A stretch of 64,000 nucleotides of DNA from Nocardia neocaledoniensis (GCF_029868625.1 NZ_JARWOJ010000232.1:1-64000); one strand, 5' to 3'. Shown: positions 28,556-37,846, counted from the first letter of the stretch. Translations and numbers: made by a program. The notes: generated from the sequence alone by a model not told the origin.

Positions 28556-29883
28556 GTGGCGGCTCCCAGGGGGAACGACACGGTGACGGCCGTGTGCCCG
28601 GGTTCCGATTCGATCGTCATCCGCCCACCCTGCTGCTCGACGCGACTGCGCATGGCGGCCAACCCAAATGCCCCGGAGCGTGGCCTGCGCAGGATCTCGG
28701 CATCGATGCCGACGCCGTCGTCGACGATATCGAGGTGCACATCGGTGCCGTCGTAGGTGAGGGTGACCCGCATGCGCGCGGCGGCGGCGTGCTGCACCAC
28801 ATTGGCGACGGCGCTCTGCGCGATCCGTACCAGGGCCGCCTCCATCGGCATCGGCAGCCGTTCCGGCTCGCCTTCGACCAGCAGCTGCGTCGCCAGGGTG
28901 GCCGACCGCGCCCGCTCACAGATGCGTTCCAGCGCCTCGGCCAGCGATTGCCCGTCCAGTGCGGCGGGCGCCAATTCGTCGATGAGCCTGCGGGTTTCGG
29001 CCAGGTCCGCGGCGGCGGTCTCGCGCGCGAGCTGGATCCGGTCCAGCGCGGGGTGATCCGGCGCGGCCTGTTCGGCGGCGTGCAGGAGCAACTGGATGCT
29101 GCTGAGCCCCTGGGCCACGGTGTCGTGGATTTCCTTGGCCAGCCGCTCCCGTTCGGCGAGCTTGCCCGCGGTTCGTTCTCGCTCGGCGAGAACCGCTCTG
29201 GTGCTGAGCAATTCGTCGATCAGCCGTTCCCGTTCCACCGCTTCGCGACGCAGCGCCTGATACCCGAGCCCGATCCCGATGGCCACCGCCGCGCCGAGCA
29301 CGGGTCCGACAACCGCACCCACCGACCAGCCGCGATGGGCCGCGAACCCGGCCACTCCGAGCGCCGTGGCCAGCACGACCGCGACCAGGCTCCACGGTCG
29401 CGGCAGCAGGTGCAGATAGACGAAGAACAAGCCGAAGGCGAGATACACCGCGTCGGGAGTGAGCCCGAGCAGGGCCAGCCAGAGCACGGTGAGCGCGGCC
29501 AGCCAGAGCACGGTGAGGCGCGAACTCCACAGCAGCGCGGCATGATTCGGCGGTATCTCGCCTATCCGATCCGGCGTCGTGTCCGAGGTTTCCGGAACCC
29601 GCGCGACTCCCGGCCCCGGCACGGTCGCGCTCCCCCGCGCGTCTCGTTCGCCGACGGCGGCCCGACCTCCCGGCACCCGGCGATCTCCCCCTCGCCGAGG
29701 CAGTTCGGTCCCCGCGAAGTAGACGACCAGCCAGACCACCGTCAACCCCACCACGAGGGCGCCGTGTCCACCGCCGCCGGGCAGCAGCGCGCGCACCGCC
29801 ACCACGGCGGCGAGCACCGTCACCAGCACATGCAGGCCGAGCCGCAGTGTGGTGACGACCGGGGTCAGCGGGGACGATCGCAC
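28552..29883 (-). CDS. Membrane sensor histidine kinase (HisKA_3/NarL partner type)
   Basis: 443 residues. Hydrophobic segments at about 14-33 and 41-58, then a charged/proline-rich loop (62-113) and four more segments (about 120-205) form a membrane sensor. A short coiled coil (210-250) leads into the HisKA_3 box AKEIHDTVAQGLSSIQ with phospho-acceptor H253. The HATPase_c domain follows with NVVQHA (N box), DDGVGID (G1) and GAFGLAAMRSRV (G2). There is no periplasmic binding domain, so it probably senses a membrane or envelope signal. It faces the ABC permease gene across 129 bases. Confidence 0.93.
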   Translation of the reverse strand: MRSSPLTPVVTTLRLGLHVLVTVLAAVVAVRALLPGGGGHGALVVGLTVVWLVVYFAGTELPRRGGDRRVPGGRAAVGERDARGSATVPGPGVARVPETSDTTPDRIGEIPPNHAALLWSSRLTVLWLAALTVLWLALLGLTPDAVYLAFGLFFVYLHLLPRPWSLVAVVLATALGVAGFAAHRGWSVGAVVGPVLGAAVAIGIGLGYQALRREAVERERLIDELLSTRAVLAERERTAGKLAERERLAKEIHDTVAQGLSSIQLLLHAAEQAAPDHPALDRIQLARETAAADLAETRRLIDELAPAALDGQSLAEALERICERARSATLATQLLVEGEPERLPMPMEAALVRIAQSAVANVVQHAAAARMRVTLTYDGTDVHLDIVDDGVGIDAEILRRPRSGAFGLAAMRSRVEQQGGRMTIESEPGHTAVTVSFPLGAAT

Positions 29884-30012
29884 TCGACCAGCTTATGTGC
29901 GGCTAACGGACCGGCATCCATCGAAAGGTGTAATCGCGGGCCGACCTTGGATGGACCGGGTTTCGTGCGGCGGTGCGATGGCGCGACCGGCGCGTCCGGC
30001 GAGAGTGGAGGC

Positions 30013-31065
30013 ATGTTCGTCGCACTCCGAGATCTGCGGGCCGCCCGCGGGCGGTTCCTGTTGATCACCACGGTCGTCCTGCTGGTCGCCGTGCTGGTCA
30101 GTTTCCTCAGCGGGCTCACCGCCGGGCTGGCGCACCAGAACATCTCCGCGGTCCAGGGCCTGCGCGCCGACCAGGTGGTGTTCGCCGAGACCGGCGCCGA
30201 CCCGTCCTTCGACTCCTCGGTGCTCACCGAGGAGCAGATCGCGCGATGGCGGGCGATGGGCGGGATCGAGGTCAGCCCGATCGGCATCTCGCGCGCCCGC
30301 GCCGAACACGCGGGCGCGAGCCCGGAACAGGTCGCGGTGTTCGGCGGCGACCCCTCGGCGTTCAGCAATCACCCTGCTACCGCTCCCGGTGCGGTGGTGC
30401 TGAGCGCGGGCGCGGCGCGCGCACTGGCCGCGGGCACCGGCGACACCGTGGTGCTGGCCGGGCACGAGTTCACCGTCGCCGATGTCGCCGGGGACGAGTG
30501 GTACAGCCACACCCCGGTGGTCTGGACGAGCATGGCCGACTGGCAGGCCGCCAGCCCCCGCGCGGGAGCCGCGACCGTGCTCGCCGTGCTCGGCGACGAC
30601 CCGCGCAACGGTATCGACGCCGAAGCGGGCACGCGCACGGTCCCCGCCGGCGACGCCGTCGAGGCGATCGGGTCGTATCAGGCCGAGAACAGCTCGCTCA
30701 CCCTGATGACGGTGCTGCTGTTCGCCATCTCCGCGCTGGTGATCGGCGCCTTCTTCACCGTGTGGACCGTCCAGCGGCAGCCGGATGTCGCCACGTTGAA
30801 GGCACTCGGCGCGACCACGGGTTCGCTGGTGGTCGACGCGCTCGCCCAGGCCGCGATCGTGCTGATCACCGGTGTCGTCCTCGGCCTCGGCATCACCGCG
30901 ACGGCCTCGCTGTTCCTCGGCGACGCCATGCCGTTCGTGCTCTCGCTCTCGACCACCCTGGTGCCCGCGCTCGCCCTGATCGCGCTCGGTCTCGCCGGTG
31001 CGGCGTTCGCACTGCGCTTCCTGTTCACCACCGATCCGCTGACCGCGCTCGGCGCGACCCGCTGA
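30013..31065 (+). CDS. MacB/FtsX-family ABC transporter permease
   Basis: 350 residues. One N-terminal membrane helix (about 17-38) and three C-terminal helices (about 235-260, 285-310, 320-345) flank an extracytoplasmic MacB-type periplasmic domain, the FtsX-like layout. The segment WTVQRQPDVATLKALGAT is the typical cytoplasmic loop that contacts the ATPase. The ATG at 30013 follows GGAG closely; the frame also runs open far upstream on this strand, antisense to the kinase, but that part is not coding. It forms a two-gene unit with the ATPase ten bases downstream. Such exporters act mechanically rather than as channels and often handle antimicrobial peptides or lipids. Confidence 0.92.
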   Translation: MFVALRDLRAARGRFLLITTVVLLVAVLVSFLSGLTAGLAHQNISAVQGLRADQVVFAETGADPSFDSSVLTEEQIARWRAMGGIEVSPIGISRARAEHAGASPEQVAVFGGDPSAFSNHPATAPGAVVLSAGAARALAAGTGDTVVLAGHEFTVADVAGDEWYSHTPVVWTSMADWQAASPRAGAATVLAVLGDDPRNGIDAEAGTRTVPAGDAVEAIGSYQAENSSLTLMTVLLFAISALVIGAFFTVWTVQRQPDVATLKALGATTGSLVVDALAQAAIVLITGVVLGLGITATASLFLGDAMPFVLSLSTTLVPALALIALGLAGAAFALRFLFTTDPLTALGATR

Positions 31066-31075
31066 AGGACCTCCC

Positions 31076-31804
31076 ATGGCGCTCACCCTCACCGATGTCA
31101 CCCTCACCTATCCCGACGGCTCGGACCGGCTCACCGCGCTCGACCGGGTGAACCTGTCCGTGCCCGCGGGCACGATCGCCGCCGTCACCGGCCCGTCCGG
31201 GTCGGGAAAATCGAGCCTGCTCGCCGTCGCGGCGACCCTGATCCGGCCGGATACGGGCTCGGTCATGCTCGAAACAGACTCCGGCGGTGTGGATCTCGCC
31301 GGGTTGCGCAGGCGGGCGGCGGCCACGATCCGGCGCTCCACGATGGGCATCGTCTTCCAGCAGCCCAATCTCATTCCGGCACTGACCGCGGTGGAACAGT
31401 TGGAGGTCACCGCGCACCTGGGTGGGCGGCACTCCTTCTTCCGGACATCGGCCCGCCGCAAAGAAACTCGCTCCCGCGCAAACGAACTCCTCGACGCCGT
31501 CGGCCTGTCCAGCCATGCGCACAAGCGCCCGGCGCAACTCTCCGGCGGACAGCGCCAGCGCGTCAACATCGCCCGCGCCCTGATGAACGACCCCGCCCTG
31601 CTCGTCGTCGACGAACCGACCAGCGCCCTGGACTCCGAACGCGGCGCCGCCATCATCGACCTCATCACCACCATCGCCCACGACCACCGCGCCGCCACCA
31701 TCCTGGTCACCCACGACCCCACCCACCTGCACCGCATGGACGCGGTCTACCGCATGACCGACGGCCGCCTGGCCCGCGTGGAAACCCCGGTCAGCACAGC
31801 CTGA
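31076..31804 (+). CDS. ABC transporter ATP-binding protein (MacB/LolD class)
   Basis: 242 residues with a complete nucleotide-binding domain: Walker A GPSGSGKS at 39-46, Q-loop VFQQPNLIPAL, signature LSGGQRQR, Walker B LLVVDEPTSALD and the switch histidine in LVTHDPTHLHR. It pairs with the FtsX-like permease just upstream to make one exporter. A basic insertion between Q-loop and signature (FFRTSARRKETRSRA) is somewhat longer than in compact family members. Confidence 0.94.
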   Translation: MALTLTDVTLTYPDGSDRLTALDRVNLSVPAGTIAAVTGPSGSGKSSLLAVAATLIRPDTGSVMLETDSGGVDLAGLRRRAAATIRRSTMGIVFQQPNLIPALTAVEQLEVTAHLGGRHSFFRTSARRKETRSRANELLDAVGLSSHAHKRPAQLSGGQRQRVNIARALMNDPALLVVDEPTSALDSERGAAIIDLITTIAHDHRAATILVTHDPTHLHRMDAVYRMTDGRLARVETPVSTA

Positions 31805-31832
31805 CCCAGCGGCGGCCGGGACATGATTCCCA

Positions 31833-33044
31833 CTACGCCGGATCGGTCGAGCCGCCCGCGCGATTGGTGGCAACGGCCAGCACCATCAGATCCGGAAAGT
31901 GCCGAACATCGAGATCCGTGAGGTCACGGATCCGGCTCAACCGGTTGTCGATGGTGTTCGGGTGCACGTGCAGCGCGTCGGCGGTGCGGCGACGATCGAG
32001 GTCGTTGTCGAAATAGGCCAGCAGCGTGTCGACCAGGTCGTGCCGCGCGCGAAGGGGCGCGCAACGCCGCAACAGGACCGGGAGCGAGGCACTCTCATGT
32101 GCGAGGTGGTGTTCGAGAGCGATGTCCTCGATCGAACTGACCATGCCCGTACGGCCGATCCGCACCGCGATGGCCAGCACCTCGGCGGCCAGGGCCGCAG
32201 CTCGTGGCAGGTCGTCGGCGCCGTTCGCCGTGGCGACCGCGGCCGTGACCGGCACGGAGTGCGCGTCTTGAAGTTCACCGATCACTTCGTCGAGCGCCCG
32301 CGGCGGACAACTCGTGATGAGGCGTGCCGATCGTCCCCGGACATCGGCGAGCCACAGCCCCTCCACGCCGCGCTGTAGCGTCGCGCGAACCCGCCTGGAC
32401 TTCCTGATCGCCGCGATCGTCCGCGTCTGCTCCGAGCCGGTCTGCTCGGCCAAGGTCGGACCGATATCGACAAGCACCACCACCGGATGCTCGGGTACGG
32501 TCCCCGGCCCGTCGTCGAACGGGTAGTCGACCCCGTCGAGGTGGTGGGCGATCAGCCGGGCTTCTCGCCCGTCCTGCGCCGCGATCACGTCGCGGGAGGT
32601 GCGGTCGTAGGCGATGACCGCGTCCAAGATCACGGCGTCGTAGACCTCGCGCACACGTGCCAGCGCGGGTGCCGCCGTCGCCTGGTCCGCGAGCCGGTCG
32701 TCCAATGCCTCCGTGAGCGCTTCCAACCCGAGCTGCCAGCAGTGCAGGTAGTTGCGCAGTGGTAGGCCCTCGGCGACTCGGTCGTTGCCGCGCACCAGCA
32801 CGTCGCGCATGAGTCCGTTGACGTCCAGATCGGCGTCGAGCACGGCGCGCAACGCGGTGTCGATGAACGTTCGCACGGTGTGCAGGCTCTCCCGATACAG
32901 GTGGTCGGGCACAGTCTCCGGGGTGTACAGCGGGGTTTCGTCGACGTACCGGTCGATGACGGCGCGGGCCAGCGCCGATGCGTCGCGCCGCAGCGATCGC
33001 ACCGCAGAGGACACGTCGTGTTCCGCCATCGAACTCCCAGCCAA
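31833..33044 (-). CDS. PucR/CdaR-family transcriptional regulator
   Basis: 403 residues. The C-terminus has the PucR-type HTH (LLAYFDNDLDRRRTADALHVHPNTIDNRLSRIRDLT-like), preceded by a GGDEF-like CdaR domain. The N-terminal half (HLYRESLHTVRTFIDTAL and LRNYLHCWQLGLEALTEAL) is the sensor part of actinobacterial PucR proteins. Start may be ATG 33044 or ATG 33029. The gene is divergent from the CoA-transferase operon, and the 140-base gap holds two GTGAC-type palindromic elements. Local control of that operon in response to its substrate is the natural inference. Confidence 0.9.
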   Translation of the reverse strand: MAGSSMAEHDVSSAVRSLRRDASALARAVIDRYVDETPLYTPETVPDHLYRESLHTVRTFIDTALRAVLDADLDVNGLMRDVLVRGNDRVAEGLPLRNYLHCWQLGLEALTEALDDRLADQATAAPALARVREVYDAVILDAVIAYDRTSRDVIAAQDGREARLIAHHLDGVDYPFDDGPGTVPEHPVVVLVDIGPTLAEQTGSEQTRTIAAIRKSRRVRATLQRGVEGLWLADVRGRSARLITSCPPRALDEVIGELQDAHSVPVTAAVATANGADDLPRAAALAAEVLAIAVRIGRTGMVSSIEDIALEHHLAHESASLPVLLRRCAPLRARHDLVDTLLAYFDNDLDRRRTADALHVHPNTIDNRLSRIRDLTDLDVRHFPDLMVLAVATNRAGGSTDPA

Positions 33045-33059
33045 GCGACGTTCCTCCTC

Positions 33060-33121
33060 TGTGACGCGTCACACACAGCGCCTGCGCGATGTGTGACGTA
33101 CAGCGATGTTACCGACGTCAC
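33060..33121. promoter_or_regulatory. Palindromic operator candidates between the PucR and CoA-transferase genes
   Basis: TGTGACGCGTCACA at 33060-33073 is a perfect 14-base palindrome. GTGACGT (33093-33099) and ACGTCAC (33115-33121) form a second inverted pair with a 15-base spacer. All arms share the core GTGACG. The only gap between the divergent genes (33045-33186) contains both, so they are good candidates for the regulator's binding sites. Confidence 0.6.
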
Positions 33122-33186
33122 CGAGGCTGGATGCTGGGTCGCACCTCGCTCGTCGAGGCCGACACCCAGACCCGACAAGGACAGCC

Positions 33187-34341
33187 ATGCCAGACATCAC
33201 GCCCGATCACCTGCCGCTGTACGGGATCACGGTCATCGACTTCGGGCAGTACATCGCCGCTCCCGGAGCGACCCAAACCCTCGCCGATCTCGGGGCGGAG
33301 GTCATCAAGGTGGAGAACCCGCGCGGCGACCAAGCACGTTCGATCGGTTCCTACGGTGACTCGATCATGCGCGCCTACAACCGCCGCAAGAAGTCGGTCG
33401 TGGTCGACCTGAAATCCGAGACCGGCCTGGCTCAGGCGAGAGCGCTGATCCGCACCGCCGACATCGTCGTCAGCAACCTCAGGCCCGGCGCGATGGATCG
33501 GCTCGGTCTGACGATCGACGCGATCCGCGCGCTGAACCCATCGGTGATCTATGCCGAGGTCACCGGGTTCGGCAAGAACGGGCCGTCGCGTCAGCGGGTC
33601 GGCCTGGACATCGCCGCTCAAGCCGAGTCCGGGCTGATGTACGTGACCGGCGAGCCCGATCGCGAGCCGCAACGGGTGGGCGTGCCGGTGATCGACCACG
33701 CCGCCGCCTACGTCCTCGCTCAAGCGCTGCTCGCGTCCCTCTTCCGCCGAGAGCGCACCGGCGCCGGTGACCACATCGAGGTCTCGCTCCTGGATGTGGC
33801 GCTCGATCTCCAGTCGGTGAACTGGGGCGACTACAGCGTCGGCCGGAAACCGGTCAGACAGGGCAACGGGCAGGCTGCCGCCGCGCCTGCCGCCGACCTT
33901 TTCCCCACGGCGGACGGCTCGATCGTGGTCTCGGCCTATACCGACGACAAGTTCGCGGCCCTGTGCACGCTCGCGGGGCTGCCGGGCATGTCCGCCGACC
34001 CCCGCTTCCGTGACAACGCCCGACGCGTCGCGAACCGTACCGAGCTGCTTGCCGCGCTGCGCCCGTTCTTCGCCCCCCTCGCCACCGAAGACGCCGTCGC
34101 ACTGCTGACCGATGCCGGGATCGTCTCCGGCGCCGTGCGGTCCTACGACCAGGCACGAGCGGCCGAAGACGTCGTGGCGTCCGGAATCTTCGTCCAAGCG
34201 ATCGACCCTGACGGCGAGCGATACACCATTCCCGGTCTGCCCTATCAGGCGGCCAGCGTTCCGCGAACCGGCGACGGCGGCGGCGTCCCCCCGCTCGGCT
34301 CGGACAGCGAACGGATCCTCAGCAGCCTCGTGGTCGACTGA
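33187..34341 (+). CDS. CaiB/BaiF (class III) CoA-transferase family protein
   Basis: 384 residues. The N-terminal strand TVIDFGQYIAAPGATQTLADLGAEVIKVE is the class III CoA-transferase signature, and the catalytic aspartate of the family corresponds to D141 in the VGLDIAAQAESG segment. These enzymes move CoA between acids such as formate, carnitine or succinate and an acceptor acid; the substrate here is unknown. ATG at 33187 begins the conserved fold. The MFS permease starts 24 bases downstream behind a strong AGGAGG, suggesting uptake and CoA activation of an organic acid by one operon (inference). Confidence 0.9.
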   Translation: MPDITPDHLPLYGITVIDFGQYIAAPGATQTLADLGAEVIKVENPRGDQARSIGSYGDSIMRAYNRRKKSVVVDLKSETGLAQARALIRTADIVVSNLRPGAMDRLGLTIDAIRALNPSVIYAEVTGFGKNGPSRQRVGLDIAAQAESGLMYVTGEPDREPQRVGVPVIDHAAAYVLAQALLASLFRRERTGAGDHIEVSLLDVALDLQSVNWGDYSVGRKPVRQGNGQAAAAPAADLFPTADGSIVVSAYTDDKFAALCTLAGLPGMSADPRFRDNARRVANRTELLAALRPFFAPLATEDAVALLTDAGIVSGAVRSYDQARAAEDVVASGIFVQAIDPDGERYTIPGLPYQAASVPRTGDGGGVPPLGSDSERILSSLVVD

Positions 34342-34365
34342 CCGGCCCACCCAGGAGGACTTCTC

Positions 34366-35706
34366 ATGTTCAAATCCACGACCACGGTCAAGTTCACCGA
34401 CCTCGCGAACTCGATGATCGACACTCCGGCGATACGGCGCCAGGGGTGGATGGTCACGATCCTGCTGATGCTGTTCATGTTCGTGAATTTCGCGGACAAG
34501 GTGGTCGTCGGCATCGTCGGCGTCGAACTGCAACGGGACCTCGGCATCTCGGCGGGGCAGTTCGGTCTGCTCCAGAGCGTGTTCTTCTGGACGTTCGCGA
34601 TCGGGGCGCTCGTGCTCGGCTCGCTCGGCGGCAGGGTGAGCGCGAAGTGGCTGCTCACCGGCCTGGTAGCGCTATGGGTGCTGAGCCTGATCCCGCTCAC
34701 CGGACTGTTCCCGGTCTCGTTCGTCGTCATCCTCGGCGCGCGCATGCTGCTCGGGTTCGCCGAGGGGCCTGCGGGCGCCCTCTCGCAACAGATCGCCCAC
34801 ACCTGGTTCGTGCCGAAGCGTCGTTCGCTGCCGTCGTCGGTCGTCATCATGGGCGCCTCGATGGGCCCTCTGATCGCCGCACCCGTGCTGACCTGGGTTC
34901 TGCAGAGCTACGGTTGGCAGGCCACCTTCCGGGTGCTGATCGTCATCGGCCTCGTCTGGGTCGTGCTCTGGTTCCTGTTCGGTAAAGAGGGCCCGGCGGC
35001 CAACGCCCCGAGCCCGGTCGGTGAGACGGAGGACTCCGTGCTGCCGGAGACCGCGCCATTGCGCGCGCTCTGGATGCGCCCCACGGTGTTCGGCATCGCC
35101 TTCTTCGCCTTCTGCTCGTACTGGGCGACCTCGCTGAAAGTGAGCTGGCTGCCGGTCTACCTGCGCCAGGGCCTGCACTACAGCGCCGCCGAGACCGGAT
35201 ACCTGGTCACGCTGCCTTTCGCGGCGGCGGTGATCCTCACCTTCCTGGTCGGGCTGATCTCGTCGCGCATGATGCTGCGCGGCGTCACCTCGCGCAAGGC
35301 CAGGGTGATTCTGTGCGCGGGTCTGCTGGCCGTCGGCGGCGTGTGCATGATCGGTTTCACGCTGTTGCCGGTCGGCATCCCGCAGATGGTTCTGATCACC
35401 TTCGCGTTCTCGCTCAACACCGCGGCCTGGGGACTCGCGTTCTCGGTGCTGTCCGACGTGGTGCCGAGCAAGCGGCGCGCCTCGGTGATGAGCACGATGG
35501 TCGCGATCTACAGCCTCGGCGGTGCCGCCGCGCCCCTGCTCATCGGGTGGCTCGTGTCCGGCACCAGCGACAAGGCCCAGGGCTACGGGTACGGCTTCGT
35601 GATCGTCGGCCTCATCATGATCGTCGGCGCGGTCTCGGCGTTCGTCTTCGGGCATCCCGAGCGCGATGCCAGGGTCATCATCGACAAGTTCGGCACCAAG
35701 CCATGA
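34366..35706 (+). CDS. MFS transporter, ACS (anion:cation symporter)-like
   Basis: 446 residues with about 12 hydrophobic segments. FVNFADKVVVGIVGVELQRDLGIS in the first helix and loop, and the ARMLLGFAEGPAGALSQQ segment, are typical of the anion:cation symporter branch that imports organic acids. AGGAGG lies eight bases before the ATG. The stop overlaps the next start as ATGA (35703-35706). With the CoA-transferase upstream it probably imports the acid that enzyme activates. Confidence 0.9.
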   Translation: MFKSTTTVKFTDLANSMIDTPAIRRQGWMVTILLMLFMFVNFADKVVVGIVGVELQRDLGISAGQFGLLQSVFFWTFAIGALVLGSLGGRVSAKWLLTGLVALWVLSLIPLTGLFPVSFVVILGARMLLGFAEGPAGALSQQIAHTWFVPKRRSLPSSVVIMGASMGPLIAAPVLTWVLQSYGWQATFRVLIVIGLVWVVLWFLFGKEGPAANAPSPVGETEDSVLPETAPLRALWMRPTVFGIAFFAFCSYWATSLKVSWLPVYLRQGLHYSAAETGYLVTLPFAAAVILTFLVGLISSRMMLRGVTSRKARVILCAGLLAVGGVCMIGFTLLPVGIPQMVLITFAFSLNTAAWGLAFSVLSDVVPSKRRASVMSTMVAIYSLGGAAAPLLIGWLVSGTSDKAQGYGYGFVIVGLIMIVGAVSAFVFGHPERDARVIIDKFGTKP

Positions 35707-36110
35707 GCACCGAGCTCGCCGTGCCCGCCGACTCCGATCGAGTACGCAGGCCCCGGTCGGTGTTCTCGGTCGGCGAGGAACCCGACGTTCGGTTTTCCCT
35801 CGCCAACGAACGCACCGCACTGGCCTGGGTACGCACCGCGCTCGCGCTCGTCGCCGGCGGGATCACGCTCACCACCGTGGCCGGGATCTCCTCGCTCGCG
35901 CCGACGCTGTACGGCCTGGCCGCCCTGTCCTGCGCGGCGGGTGCGGTGCTCGCGGTGGTGGCGCTGCGACGGTGGGCCGAGAACGAGCGCGCGTTGCGCA
36001 GACGGGCACCGCTGCCCGCCCCCGTATCCCTGGCCTGGCTCGTCGTCGGCGTCGTGATCGCGTCGAGCGGCCTGGGTGTACTCGCCGCCGTCCAGTGGTT
36101 CGGGGCATGA
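35703..36110 (+). CDS. DUF202/YidH-family membrane protein
   Basis: 135 residues. RFSLANERTALAWVRTALALVAGGI at about 34-58 is the hallmark DUF202 motif leading into helix 1. Two more helices lie at about 67-92 and 108-132. DUF202 proteins are small inner-membrane proteins without a settled function. Translationally coupled to the MFS gene by an ATGA overlap, which ties it to that transport operon. The next DUF202 gene begins one base after its stop. Confidence 0.87.
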   Translation: MSTELAVPADSDRVRRPRSVFSVGEEPDVRFSLANERTALAWVRTALALVAGGITLTTVAGISSLAPTLYGLAALSCAAGAVLAVVALRRWAENERALRRRAPLPAPVSLAWLVVGVVIASSGLGVLAAVQWFGA

Positions 36111-36111
36111 C

Positions 36112-36420
36112 GTGGACCAGGGACTCCAACCGCAACGCACCGCTCTCGCCTGGCAACGCACCTGCCTGGCGGCCTACCTCGGGGCGATCACGCTCGGGTT
36201 CGCCGCCATGCGCCATGACGCTCCGCTGGTCTCTGCCCCGGCCCTGCTCGTCGGCGTCGCGGTGGCGGCCATCGGGGTCAGGTGGATCCCACGGGGCCGG
36301 GAGCGCGCTCCCGGCGGGCAGACCATCTGGCGGCTACTCGGCGGCGTGGTCACGACCGTCGTCGGGTTGGCCGTACTCGGAGTCGTCCTCAGCGTCGATT
36401 CCCTGCTCCGCGTGGCGTGA
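36112..36420 (+). CDS. Second DUF202-family membrane protein
   Basis: 102 residues from the GTG at 36112, one base after the preceding stop. The start retains the motif QPQRTALAWQRTCLAAYLGAITLGF and three hydrophobic segments. It lacks the charged N-terminal extension of its neighbour. Adjacent paired DUF202 genes, a longer YidH-like and a shorter YidG-like one, occur in other bacteria and probably act as a heteromeric pair (inference). Confidence 0.82.
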   Translation: MDQGLQPQRTALAWQRTCLAAYLGAITLGFAAMRHDAPLVSAPALLVGVAVAAIGVRWIPRGRERAPGGQTIWRLLGGVVTTVVGLAVLGVVLSVDSLLRVA

Positions 36421-36467
36421 ACCCGCGGGGCACCTCACCGATCACCCGATCTCGAAAGGACGACACC

Positions 36468-37787
36468 ATGCCGGAGATCACGAGCGCACCTCCCGCGCCG
36501 AAACCACACGCCGATCGACTGCTCGACGCATCCACCGACGCGTTCCGGCTCGGCTTCGAAGCGTATGTCTGGGCGTACCCGCTGGTCCTGATGGCGCGCA
36601 CCAGGAACGCGCTGCTCGACCCGAACCGGCGGCACCCGAGCCACCTCAACCGTCTGCGTACCGTGCCCCGATTGCTGACCGACCGCGATCACGAGGTCGT
36701 CAAGCCCAACAACGACACGATCTACGTGATCGCGTGGCTCGATCTCAGCGCCGGTCCCGTCACCCTCGCGGTCCCGGCCGTGTCCCGCTACTACGGCCTC
36801 CAATTGCTCGACCACTACACCGAGACCTGGGGCTATGTCGGCACCCGCGCGACGGGATCGGGGCCGGGCGTGTTCACCATCGCCGGACCAGACTGGTCGG
36901 GACCGACGCCGGCCGGGACCACCCTGCTCACCGCCCCGACGAACACGGTGTGGCTGCTCGGCCGGGTGCTGGTCGAGGGGCAGCACGACCTGCCGGAGGC
37001 GAAGCGGGTCGCCGACTCGTTTCAGCTCACCGGTCCGGAGATACCGACGCCGGACCTGGGCCCCGCCCCGTCTCCGCACACCGTGCACACCGCGGGCCTC
37101 GGCTTCTTCGACGAACTCTGTGCCGCGTTGGACGGCAATTCGCCCCCGGCCGCCGACGCCGACCTGGTAGCCCGGCTCGCGGCCGCCGGAATCGGAGTCA
37201 GCCGTACCCCGAGCCGCGAGATCGCGGACCCGGCGATCCGGGCCGCGCTCGCGGCCGCGGTGACAGCGGCGCACGAGTGTCTGGTCGCGAGCGACCGGGG
37301 GCTGTCCGCGAGCGGCGGCGACTGGCGCTACGACCTCGATATCGGTCGCTACGACGGCGACCATCTGCTGCGAGCGGTGGTGGCGCTCAACGCGCTCGGC
37401 GCACTCACCGCGGAGGAGGCGACGTATGCGAACGCGGGCAGCGACAGCGCCGGACACCGCCTCCACGGCGGCAATCGGTATGTACTGAGGTTCGCTGCCG
37501 ACCGATTGCCACCCGTCGACGGATTCTGGTCGTTGACGATGTACGACCAACACGACTTCCTGGTGCGCAATCCGATCGACCGGTTCGCGATCGGTGACCG
37601 GACCGAGGGGCTGCGCTACGGATCCGACGGCTCGCTGGAGATCCATATCGCGCACGAACGGCAGGCCGACGACCTCAACTGGCTGCCCGCCCCCGACGGA
37701 CCCTTCCAGCTCACCCTCCGGTTCTACCTGCCGCGCCGCCAGATCCTCGACGGTGAGTACGTGGTCCCCTCGGTCGAGCGGGTCTGA
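36468..37787 (+). CDS. DUF1254/DUF1214 protein
   Basis: 439 residues. The N-terminal DUF1254 half contains FEAYVWAYPLVLMARTRNALL and VVKPNNDTIYVIAWLDLSAGPV. The C-terminal DUF1214 half contains GFWSLTMYDQHDFLVRNPIDRFAIGDR, then WLPAPDGPFQLTLRFYLP. No signal peptide is evident from the chosen ATG (36468), which follows AAAGGA by seven bases. The biochemical role of this family is not established. Last gene of the CoA-transferase/MFS operon; a hairpin terminator follows at 37801-37829. Confidence 0.9.
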   Translation: MPEITSAPPAPKPHADRLLDASTDAFRLGFEAYVWAYPLVLMARTRNALLDPNRRHPSHLNRLRTVPRLLTDRDHEVVKPNNDTIYVIAWLDLSAGPVTLAVPAVSRYYGLQLLDHYTETWGYVGTRATGSGPGVFTIAGPDWSGPTPAGTTLLTAPTNTVWLLGRVLVEGQHDLPEAKRVADSFQLTGPEIPTPDLGPAPSPHTVHTAGLGFFDELCAALDGNSPPAADADLVARLAAAGIGVSRTPSREIADPAIRAALAAAVTAAHECLVASDRGLSASGGDWRYDLDIGRYDGDHLLRAVVALNALGALTAEEATYANAGSDSAGHRLHGGNRYVLRFAADRLPPVDGFWSLTMYDQHDFLVRNPIDRFAIGDRTEGLRYGSDGSLEIHIAHERQADDLNWLPAPDGPFQLTLRFYLPRRQILDGEYVVPSVERV

Positions 37788-37800
37788 ACGGTATGAAGAC

Positions 37801-37829
37801 GGGGCGGCGGACGAGATGCCCGCCGCCCC
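37801..37829. terminator. Bidirectional hairpin terminator between convergent genes
   Basis: GGGGCGGCGG (37801-37810) and CCGCCGCCCC (37820-37829) make a perfect 10-bp stem with a 9-base loop in the 59-base gap between two convergent DUF1254 genes. No T-tract follows on either side, as is common for actinobacterial terminators. Confidence 0.75.
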
Positions 37830-37846
37830 GATCTGTCTCGGTCCGG

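Noticed and set aside
28594..30012. Upstream in-frame extension of the ABC permease
   Set aside because: It is antisense to the histidine kinase; the permease begins with its first membrane helix after ATG 30013.
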